Below are positions 1 to 6,165 of a stretch of 16,753 bases of DNA, in pieces (position 1 is the stretch's first letter; each line of letters opens with the position of its first letter). Source of the stretch: an uncultured Eubacteriales bacterium (lineage in GTDB: Bacteria; Bacillota; Clostridia; Oscillospirales; Oscillospiraceae); assembly GCA_902496595.1 (NCBI GenBank), contig CABVBV010000030.1, positions 1-16,753 on the forward strand. The letters run 5' to 3'. The notes beneath the pieces are model-generated. The model worked only from the letters and a program-made list of their open reading frames with translations, did no database searches and was not told the DNA's origin. The position numbers and the translations under genes were made by a program.

Positions 1-17
1 TGAGAAGGAGGGCGCAT

Positions 18-2303
18 ATGGACTTTACCGAACGTTCGACAAGGGTATACCGCACGAAGCAGCTCTATACGAAGGAGGAGCTGGCGCAGCGCGAATCGCT
101 CTGCGTACACGAGCAGCCGGCCTTCTGCGCCGCGGCCTGCCCGCTGCGGCTGGACGCGAGGGAGCTTTTGGGCTGCGCGGCTAAGGGCGAGCTCGCCCAG
201 GCCCGGGCCATGCTCGAGCGGGCGACGCCCTTTCCCGGCATCCTGGCCTCCGGCTGCGAGGCCCCATGCAAGGCCGCGTGCAGACTCAATGAGGTGCCGG
301 ACGCTCAGGCCGTGGACATCCCGGCCATAGAGCGGGCCGCCATGCGGCACGGGGCGGCGCGGACGGGAAAGGGTCTTCTGAAGTTCAAGAAGAAAAAGAC
401 CGCCGCCGTTTTCGGCGCGGAGCTCTTCACGCTCGTCGTCGCGGGGGAACTGGCGGGCAAGAGCTACCCCACCAGGTTCTGCGTCGCCGAGGGCTCGGCC
501 GAGGAACTCATCGACAAGTGCGCGCCGTTTTTGTCCCCTGAGGACAGGGCCGCGGAGATAAAGAGGCTCGAGGCCATGGATTTGGAGCTCAAATTCGGCT
601 CGGAGCTCACGCCGGAGCTCGTGCGCGGCGCGGGCGCGGACATAGTCTGCGTCTCGCAGGAGGTGCTGGCGCTGCTCGACGGGCCAAAAGAGCCCGACCC
701 CGTCACGCTCTGGTGTGCGGAGCTGGGCGTGCTGGCCCGCTCCGGTGAGGAAGGAGGCGTCATCGGCGCATTTTACGACGCGAGAAGGGCGGGAGTCTCG
801 GCGGACAGGCTGGCGCAGGGTATGTCTCCGGACAACGCCCGCGGCGAGGAGGGCCCCGTCGAGAGCCGGCTGTACACGGATCTCTCCGAGGCGAGGCCGG
901 GCGGGAGCCTGCCCGAGGGCGAGGGCTACACGGCGGAGCAGGCGAGGGCCGAGGCCGGGCGCTGCATACAGTGCCGCTGTGAGGAATGCGTCAAGGGCTG
1001 CGCCTGGCTGCGGCACTACGACAAGTTCCCGAGGATAATGACGCGGGAGATATACAACAACGTCGGCATAATAATGGGCGACCACATGATGAACGGGGCC
1101 ATCAACTCCTGCGCCCTCTGCGGCCAGTGTACCGTCACCTGCCCGAACGGCTACGACATGGCCGAGATCTGCCTCTCTGCGCGGCGGAACATGGTCGCCA
1201 CGGGCAAGATGAGCCTGGCCGTACACGAATTTGCGCTCTACGACCAGATCTTCTCGAACACCGAGGCGTTTTTGTGCCGGCCCGAGCCGGGATACGAGAC
1301 CTGCAGATATGTGTTTTTCCCGGGCTGCCAGGCCGGGGCCGTAGCGCCGGAGTCGGTCTGGCGGGCCTACGCCGATCTGAGGTCGAGGCTAAACGGCGGC
1401 GTGGGCATACTGCTCGGCTGCTGCGGCATCATCTCGCACTGGGCCGGAAGGGAGGGGCTCTTTGACGAGACCTGCGCACTGCTGCGCTCGGAGCTTGCAA
1501 AGCTGGGAGATCCCGTGATAATAACCGCCTGCCCGAGCTGCATGAAGACGCTCAAGGAGTTGGGCCTGGGCGAGTGCAGGGGCATCTGGGACGTGCTGCT
1601 CGAGCTCGGCCTGCCGGAGAGCGCGCCGAGGGCCGTAGGAGAGGCTGTCGTACACGATGCCTGCGGCGCGAGGGGCGACGCGGACACGCAGGAGGCGATA
1701 CGGAAGCTCGTGTCGGAGCTCGGCTGCGAGGTGAAGGAGCCGGAGTACACTGGCGACAGCGCCCCCTGCTGCGGCTACGGCGGGCTCGCGGGCTATGCAA
1801 AGCCCGAGGTCGCCGCGGACTACACGAAGGCCGCGCTCGAGGGCTGCGAGGGCTTGCAGCTCACCTACTGCATGGGCTGCCGCGACCGCTACGCACGTCA
1901 GGGCGCGGAGAGCGCGCACCTGCTGGAGCTCGTCTACGCATCCCCCGCCGGGTGCCCGCCGGGAATATCGGAAAAACGCAAGAACCGTTTGAGCCTGAAG
2001 CAGCGGCTGCTGCGCGACATCTGGAAGGAGGACACACACATGGCCCCGAGAGGCTACAAGATCGAGTACACCCCCGAGGTGAAGAAGCTCATGGAGCAGC
2101 GCATGGTGCTCGAGAGCGACATTGAGACCGTCATGCAGGCCTACCGCGAGGGAGGCGAGGCCATCTACGAGGCCGACACGGGCCTGCGCATCTCGCGCTA
2201 CCGGCTCGGCAACGTCACCTTCTGGGTGAAGTTCACGGAGGACGCCGAGGGCTATGTCATCCACAGCGCGTACAGCCACAGGATGACCGTCGAGACGAGG
2301 TAG
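18..2303 (+). CDS. Dicluster/CCG-domain iron-sulphur oxidoreductase, DVU_1558-like, with degenerate flavin domain
   Basis: The protein has 761 aa. The ATG follows AAGGAGG at 5-11; the TGA at 1-3 may end an upstream gene. Residues 29-88 carry a GltD-type dicluster domain (C29, C37, C41, C80, C84, C88). Residues 128-260 hold a shrunken Rossmann-like region in which the usual GxGxxG reads FGAELF (132-137). C316, C319, C321, C324 and C328 precede a ferredoxin-type CxxCxxCxxxCP at 365-375. Two complete HdrB/GlpC-type CCG modules follow: C437, C468-C469, C505xxC508; and C549, C584-C585, C618xxC621. A small C-terminal domain spans about 675-761. Family knowledge: NCBI calls such proteins pyridine nucleotide-disulfide oxidoreductase/dicluster-binding protein, and CCG modules bind non-cubane Fe-S clusters. 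Inferred role: cytoplasmic electron transfer for a molybdenum hydroxylase. The fold is well supported; the partner and direction of electron flow are not. Confidence 0.85.
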   Translation: MDFTERSTRVYRTKQLYTKEELAQRESLCVHEQPAFCAAACPLRLDARELLGCAAKGELAQARAMLERATPFPGILASGCEAPCKAACRLNEVPDAQAVDIPAIERAAMRHGAARTGKGLLKFKKKKTAAVFGAELFTLVVAGELAGKSYPTRFCVAEGSAEELIDKCAPFLSPEDRAAEIKRLEAMDLELKFGSELTPELVRGAGADIVCVSQEVLALLDGPKEPDPVTLWCAELGVLARSGEEGGVIGAFYDARRAGVSADRLAQGMSPDNARGEEGPVESRLYTDLSEARPGGSLPEGEGYTAEQARAEAGRCIQCRCEECVKGCAWLRHYDKFPRIMTREIYNNVGIIMGDHMMNGAINSCALCGQCTVTCPNGYDMAEICLSARRNMVATGKMSLAVHEFALYDQIFSNTEAFLCRPEPGYETCRYVFFPGCQAGAVAPESVWRAYADLRSRLNGGVGILLGCCGIISHWAGREGLFDETCALLRSELAKLGDPVIITACPSCMKTLKELGLGECRGIWDVLLELGLPESAPRAVGEAVVHDACGARGDADTQEAIRKLVSELGCEVKEPEYTGDSAPCCGYGGLAGYAKPEVAADYTKAALEGCEGLQLTYCMGCRDRYARQGAESAHLLELVYASPAGCPPGISEKRKNRLSLKQRLLRDIWKEDTHMAPRGYKIEYTPEVKKLMEQRMVLESDIETVMQAYREGGEAIYEADTGLRISRYRLGNVTFWVKFTEDAEGYVIHSAYSHRMTVETR
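2023..2042 (+). promoter_or_regulatory. Internal Shine-Dalgarno and in-frame ATG inside the dicluster gene
   Basis: GGAAGGAGG at 2023-2031 lies 8 bases before an ATG at 2040 that is codon 675 of the 761-codon gene. Spacing and match are as good as at any true start in the window. Initiation here would give a free 87-aa copy of the C-terminal domain. It may be real, a relic of gene fusion, or chance in a lysine/glutamate-rich linker. Confidence 0.4.
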
Positions 2304-2307
2304 GGCC

Positions 2308-2529
2308 ATGGCCGAGGAAAAGAGCTATTACGTCGTGGACCCCGGCGGGCGCTACCGCTGCCTCAAGTGCGATGTGCCGCTCGTCAAAGGCAACGCGGTG
2401 TTCGGATACCTCGACAACGCCTTCCCGGTGGAGCTGCCGGTCTGCCCGAAATGCGGCTTTGTCTTCGTGCCCGAGGAGCTGGCCATGGGCAAGGTGCTCT
2501 CGGTGGAGAAGGTGCTGGAGGACAAGTAG
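2308..2529 (+). CDS. Small double-CxxC redox or zinc-ribbon protein, DVU_1557 family
   Basis: The protein has 73 aa and no signal peptide or membrane segment. Two knuckles, C18-LK-C21 and C46-PK-C49, are 25 residues apart, as in rubredoxin-like or zinc-ribbon folds; they could hold one iron or zinc. The ATG is 4 bases after the stop of the dicluster gene, with a weak GAGG upstream, suggesting translational coupling. By order and size it matches the DVU_1557 redox protein family. A role in electron transfer or metal binding for the same complex is inferred. The motif is certain; the metal and function are not. Confidence 0.75.
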   Translation: MAEEKSYYVVDPGGRYRCLKCDVPLVKGNAVFGYLDNAFPVELPVCPKCGFVFVPEELAMGKVLSVEKVLEDK

Positions 2530-3056
2530 TGGAGCGGCATCCGGGCGGCGCTGAGGCGACGCTGAGGCTCATAGAACTCGCGGGCATCGCCCCGCCCTGC
2601 CGCATGATAGACCTCGGCGCGGGCGCGGGCGAGGCCGTGAGGCTGCTGCGCTCCCTCGGTTTCGAGGCCCTTGGCATAGACCTCGCGCCCGGCGCGGACG
2701 TGGAGAATGGCGACATACTCGACCCGCCCTTTGACGGGGGCGGCTTCGACGCGGCGCTCTGCCAGTGCAGCTTCTACCTGACGGGAGACCCGGAGCGGGC
2801 GCTCATCGAGGCTGCGCGGCTGCTAAGGCCCGGCGGATGTCTGCTCTTTTCGGATATCTGCCCCGGAGGCGAGAGCCGGCTGCGCCGGGCGGCGGGGGAG
2901 GCCGGGCTCCGGGCGGAGACGGTCGAGGACATCACGGACGAGTGGAAACGGTATTACATCGAGGCCCTCTGGAGCGGCGAGGCAGAGCACCCGCCGGAGG
3001 GGGCCAAAAACTGCCGCTATCTCTGCGCGGTGTTCAGAAAGGGAAACACGGCTTGA
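2529..3056 (+). CDS. Class I SAM-dependent methyltransferase, DVU_1556 family
   Basis: The GTG start at 2529 overlaps the previous TAG by one base (TAGTG) and follows GGAGG at 2517-2521 by 7 bases, giving 175 aa beginning VERHPGG. A longer reading in the same frame from 2367 would run through the neighbouring gene and was rejected. Motif I is DLGAGAGEA (residues 28-36), the acidic end of strand 2 is GIDLAPG (49-55), and ALCQCSFYL (76-84) plus LLRPGGCLLFSD (98-109) are the later class I motifs. The fold is that of small-molecule methyltransferases, but the substrate is unknown. I have a loose recollection of the name TrsM for a methyltransferase of this neighbourhood and could not verify it. 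Confidence 0.85.
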   Translation: MERHPGGAEATLRLIELAGIAPPCRMIDLGAGAGEAVRLLRSLGFEALGIDLAPGADVENGDILDPPFDGGGFDAALCQCSFYLTGDPERALIEAARLLRPGGCLLFSDICPGGESRLRRAAGEAGLRAETVEDITDEWKRYYIEALWSGEAEHPPEGAKNCRYLCAVFRKGNTA

Positions 3057-3064
3057 GGGCGGAC

Positions 3065-3148
3065 GTGGAGCGTCCGGTCTGGCTGGAAAACGACCCGGGC
3101 GGCCCGCTGCCGGAGAGATACAGGGACTGCCCGGCTATCAACTTCTGA
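3065..3148 (+). CDS. Possible 27-codon small protein between methyltransferase and C_GCAxxG gene
   Basis: The gap after the methyltransferase can be read from GTG 3065 (GAGGG at 3055-3059, 5 bases upstream) to TGA 3146-3148. The product begins VERPVWLENDPGG and ends RYRDCPAINF. The TTG at 3053 is an alternative start in the same frame. In an operon whose other genes overlap or nearly touch, a 107-base gap filled by an open, proline/glycine-containing reading frame is suggestive. I recognise no family. It may be a true small protein, a remnant, or chance in GC-rich DNA. Confidence 0.35.
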   Translation: MERPVWLENDPGGPLPERYRDCPAINF

Positions 3149-3163
3149 AACGGAGGAGACGCC

Positions 3164-3571
3164 ATGGATGCATTCGACAGGATGCTTGAGCTCTCGAGGA
3201 AGGGCTATTTCTGCGCACAGATACTCATGCAGCTGGCGCTGGACGCCGAGGGGAAGGACTGCCCGGAGCTTATCCGCGCCATGTCCGGGCTGAACGCGGG
3301 CATCGGCTTCTCCGGCGGCCCCTGCGGGGCGCTGACCGGCGGGGCCTGCTTCCTCGGCTATTTCTCCGAGGGCATGGAGCCGCAGGAGCGCGACGCCATG
3401 CTGAAGGAGTTCCGCGACTGGTTTAAGGAGCGCACGGCGGAGTACGGCGGCGAGAGCTGCGACAGCATCCTCGCGGGCGACCCTGCGAACCAGCTGCGCC
3501 GCTGCCCGCCGCTTATACAGGAGGTCTACGGAAAATGCGCCGAGCTGCTCGCGGAGAGGGGCCTTGCCTGA
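3164..3571 (+). CDS. C_GCAxxG_C_C family cysteine-rich protein, DVU_1555-like
   Basis: The protein has 135 aa. The ATG follows GGAGGA (3152-3157) by 6 bases. The family signature is seen as GGPCGALTGGAC (residues 51-62). C17 and C33 lie before it and C99, C114 and C125 after it. This gives the spread of conserved cysteines that names the family, thought to bind a metal or cluster or do redox chemistry. Here the usual G-G-C-G-A reads G-G-P-C-G-A. There is no signal peptide or membrane segment. The stop shares its final A with the start of the radical SAM gene. Its place between methyltransferase and radical SAM genes matches the DVU_155x order. Its biochemical role is unknown. Confidence 0.82.
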   Translation: MDAFDRMLELSRKGYFCAQILMQLALDAEGKDCPELIRAMSGLNAGIGFSGGPCGALTGGACFLGYFSEGMEPQERDAMLKEFRDWFKERTAEYGGESCDSILAGDPANQLRRCPPLIQEVYGKCAELLAERGLA

Positions 3572-4854
3572 TGTACGAGGTCTTTGCGAGGACAAGGAGC
3601 GTCTGCCCCGTCTGTCTCAGGACGATAGACGCCGAAAAAGCCGTGGCCGGGGACGGGTTTGTCCATCTCATCAAGACCTGCCCCGAGCACGGTTTTTTTG
3701 ATACGCTCATCTGGGAAGACGGAGCGGAGGGATACCTCGCCTGGGGCGGGGCCTGCTCCGGAGGCGAGCCGGACGACGCCTGCCCGCGAAGCTGCGGCCT
3801 GTGCGGAAACCACGAGAGCGGGGGCTGCTGCGTGCTGCTCGAGCTGACGCGCCGCTGCAACCTGCGCTGCCCGGTCTGCTTCGCTTCCGCCGGAGGGGAG
3901 GGCGACCTCGGCCTCGACGAGATAGCGGAGCTCTACGATATGCTCATGTCCCGCGGCGGGCCGTTCAACATCCAGCTCTCGGGCGGAGAGCCGACCATGC
4001 GGGACGATCTGCCCGAGGTCGTGAGGCTCGGCCGCGAGCGGGGCTTTACCTTCTTCCAGCTGAACACCAACGGCCTGCGCCTCGCATCTGAGGACGGCTA
4101 CGCGGAAAAGCTGCGCGGGGCCGGGGTCTCCTGCGCCTTTTTGCAGTTCGACGGGCTGCGGCCGGGGACGTATGAGGCGCTCCGGGGCCGCGACATCCTC
4201 GCGGAGAAGCTCCGGGCCATCGACGCCTGCGAGCGGGCGGGCCTGCCCGTAGTGCTCGTGCCGACCCTCGCGCCGGTTGTGAACGGGGACGAGATCGGCG
4301 ACATCCTGCGCTTCGCCCTGGGACGGGGGAAAATAGTGAGAGGCGTACACTTCCAGCCCGTGAGCTACTTCGGCCGCTGCGAGCTGCCGGAGCCGGGGCG
4401 CAGGCTGACCATCCCGCAGGTCATACGGGATATCGAGGCGCAGAGCGGGGGACTCATGAAGTTCGCGGATTTCGGCGGAGGCGGGGCCGAGAGCCCCTGG
4501 TGCAGCTTCCACGCGAGCTACCGCAAGCTCCCGGACGGGAGGCTCAAGGCCCTGCCGAGGCGCGAGAGCGCCTGCTGCTGCAAAAAAAGCTCCGAGGCCC
4601 GGGACTTCGTCGCCGACCGCTGGGGCCTCAGCTCGGCCCAGCGTGAGGACGAGGACGGCTTCGACCGCTTCATGCGCGAGGCCGTGGAGAACACCTTCAC
4701 CGTCTCCGGCATGGCCTTCATGGACGCGGACAGCCTCGAGCTGGACAGGCTCCGGCGCTGCTACATAAGCGAGGCCGACGCAGAGCGCGGCATGGTGCCC
4801 TTCTGCGCCTACAACCTCACGGCCCGCGACGGGAGGGCGCTGTACAGGAAATGA
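3571..4854 (+). CDS. Radical SAM protein with Tes/MJ0619-like N-terminal zinc-ribbon domain, DVU_1554/TrsS-like
   Basis: The ATG at 3571 overlaps the previous TGA (TGATG) and gives 427 aa starting MYEVFARTRSVCPVC; an upstream in-frame ATG at 3535 would only extend into the neighbouring gene. The radical SAM triad is C96-NLR-C100-PV-C103, followed by the SGGEPT motif at 138-143. Ahead of it lies a cysteine-rich domain (C12, C15, C38 in TCPEHG, then C71, C75, C78). This resembles the N-terminus of the tetraether-lipid-synthase/MJ0619 group of radical SAM enzymes. The C-terminal half adds C311, a triple cysteine C335-C337, C397 and C412, enough for auxiliary clusters. I recall NCBI naming a radical SAM (seleno)protein TrsS in this context. 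No in-frame TGA is present here, so this copy is a cysteine form. The substrate is unknown. Confidence 0.85.
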   Translation: MYEVFARTRSVCPVCLRTIDAEKAVAGDGFVHLIKTCPEHGFFDTLIWEDGAEGYLAWGGACSGGEPDDACPRSCGLCGNHESGGCCVLLELTRRCNLRCPVCFASAGGEGDLGLDEIAELYDMLMSRGGPFNIQLSGGEPTMRDDLPEVVRLGRERGFTFFQLNTNGLRLASEDGYAEKLRGAGVSCAFLQFDGLRPGTYEALRGRDILAEKLRAIDACERAGLPVVLVPTLAPVVNGDEIGDILRFALGRGKIVRGVHFQPVSYFGRCELPEPGRRLTIPQVIRDIEAQSGGLMKFADFGGGGAESPWCSFHASYRKLPDGRLKALPRRESACCCKKSSEARDFVADRWGLSSAQREDEDGFDRFMREAVENTFTVSGMAFMDADSLELDRLRRCYISEADAERGMVPFCAYNLTARDGRALYRK

Positions 4855-6071
4855 GAAAGACGAGACTTGAGGACTGGATATGCGAAGTCGAGGGCCTTCC
4901 AGGCCTCGACCGCGAGACGCTGGACAGGATACAGCTTCGGCGAATAAACGAGCTGCTGGCGCGGGAAAAGACGCGAAACGGCTTCTACAAGGGCCTGCCG
5001 GAGCGGCTGGGCAGCCTCGCGGAGCTCAGACGCCTGCCCTTCACGACGCCGGAGCAGCTCGCAGAGAACGCGCCGGGCCTGCTGCTCGGCTCGCAGGCCG
5101 AGGTGAGCCGCATCATCTCCGGAGCTACGAGCGGCACGACGGGGCCGTCGAAGCGGGTATTCTACACCGAGCGGGATATTGAACACACGGTCGGCTTCTT
5201 CGCCGCGGGCATCTCGGAGCTGGTGTCGGAGGGCGAGGCGGTCTGCGTCGCCATGCCCTTCTCCGGGCCGGACGGGCTGGGAGAGCTCATCTGCCGGGCC
5301 GTGGAGCGCCTGGGCGCAAGGCCGGTGAGGATGGGCGTGGGCAGGAGCCTCGGCGAGCAGGCGGAAATGCTCGGGGCCGAGAGGCCGGAGGCCTACATCG
5401 GTATGCCGGTGCCGCTGCTGGGGCTCATCCGCTGGATGGGTTCTCCGGGGAGCCTGCGCCGGGCGCTGGTCTCGGGCGACGCCTGCCCCGAGGGCGTTAT
5501 GCTGGAGCTGGAGCGGCTGCTCGGGACGCGGCTCTTCCCGCACTACGGCTCGCGGGAGATGTGCCTCGGCGGGGCGGTGACTTGTGCGGCGCACGAGGGT
5601 ATGCACCTGCGGGAGAACCACGTCGTTGCGGAGATAGTCTCGCCGGAAGGAGAGGCGCTGCCCGACGGGGAGTACGGAGAGCTGGTCGTCACCACCGCCG
5701 ATATGCAGGCCATGCCGCTCATACGCTACAAAACCGGCGACTACACGCGATTCCTGCCCGGCCCCTGCCCCTGCGGCGGTGCCACGAGAAGGCTGGACAG
5801 GCTCAGCCGAATGGACTCCGGGGCGGGCATCGAGAGCCTGGACGACGCTCTCTTCAGGCTTCCCGGCCTCATCGACTATGAGGCGGCCCTCTCCGGCGGC
5901 CTGCTCAGGCTGAGGGCGGTCGGCCGGACGGAGCGGGAGCTCCTGGAGAGCGAGGTACGCAGGCTCATGCCAGGACTTGAGGTCAGGCTCGAGCTGAACG
6001 CGGCAGCGGCGGAGTTCAGAGGCTTTTTCCGCGGCAAGCGCAGGCTGCTTGACTGCCTGGATCGATTCTGA
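4851..6071 (+). CDS. PaaK-like adenylate-forming CoA ligase, DVU_1553 family
   Basis: The protein has 406 aa. The ATG overlaps the previous stop (ATGA). The phosphate-binding loop is TSGTTGPSK (93-101). The HYGSREMCLGG segment (231-241) contains the aromatic-Gly-Ser/Thr-x-Glu adenylate motif, and IRYKTGDYTRF (291-301) holds the hinge-region Tyr...Thr-Gly-Asp. C306 and C308 in PCPCGG are typical of phenylacetate-CoA-ligase-like proteins. K396 near the end may be the catalytic lysine. Such enzymes activate a carboxylate as acyl-AMP and usually pass it to CoA. The protein is slightly shorter than PaaK (about 430-440 aa). It is the last gene of the six-gene operon. The acid it activates is unknown, but an aryl or heteroaryl acid would suit both this family and the UbiD gene that follows. 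Confidence 0.83.
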   Translation: MRKTRLEDWICEVEGLPGLDRETLDRIQLRRINELLAREKTRNGFYKGLPERLGSLAELRRLPFTTPEQLAENAPGLLLGSQAEVSRIISGATSGTTGPSKRVFYTERDIEHTVGFFAAGISELVSEGEAVCVAMPFSGPDGLGELICRAVERLGARPVRMGVGRSLGEQAEMLGAERPEAYIGMPVPLLGLIRWMGSPGSLRRALVSGDACPEGVMLELERLLGTRLFPHYGSREMCLGGAVTCAAHEGMHLRENHVVAEIVSPEGEALPDGEYGELVVTTADMQAMPLIRYKTGDYTRFLPGPCPCGGATRRLDRLSRMDSGAGIESLDDALFRLPGLIDYEAALSGGLLRLRAVGRTERELLESEVRRLMPGLEVRLELNAAAAEFRGFFRGKRRLLDCLDRF

Positions 6072-6083
6072 ATTGGAATCGAT
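6061..6083. repeat. Perfect 8-bp inverted repeat at the ligase/UbiD junction
   Basis: ATCGATTC (6061-6068) and GAATCGAT (6076-6083) are perfect inverted arms around a 7-base spacer that contains the ligase stop codon. The repeat ends 16 bases upstream of a likely -35 box, the position of an activator site. It has no following T-run, so it is not a classical terminator. Confidence 0.5.
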
Positions 6084-6099
6084 ACGCGGACAAAACGAA

Positions 6100-6128
6100 T
6101 TGCTCCCTCACAGCGGCGTATCTATACT
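6100..6128 (+). promoter_or_regulatory. Likely sigma-70 promoter for ubiD-ubiX
   Basis: TTGCTC at 6100-6105 and TATACT at 6123-6128 are separated by 17 bases, in a 94-base non-coding gap before the UbiD start. It would let the UbiD/UbiX pair be transcribed separately from the upstream operon. Confidence 0.55.
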
Positions 6129-6165
6129 GGTAAGTGTAGAATTACGGTCGGGAGGGGGCATTTTT

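Noticed and set aside
1389..2309. 306-codon minus-strand reading frame opposite the dicluster gene
   Set aside because: No family motifs, and the opposite strand carries two complete CCG modules.
3054..3056. TGA of the methyltransferase as a selenocysteine codon
   Set aside because: The downstream translation in that frame is Arg/Thr-rich and unlike a protein domain, and no clear SECIS-like stem was seen.
3526..4512. 328-codon minus-strand reading frame opposite the radical SAM gene
   Set aside because: Antisense shadow; the plus strand holds the radical SAM cysteine triad and SGGEPT motif.
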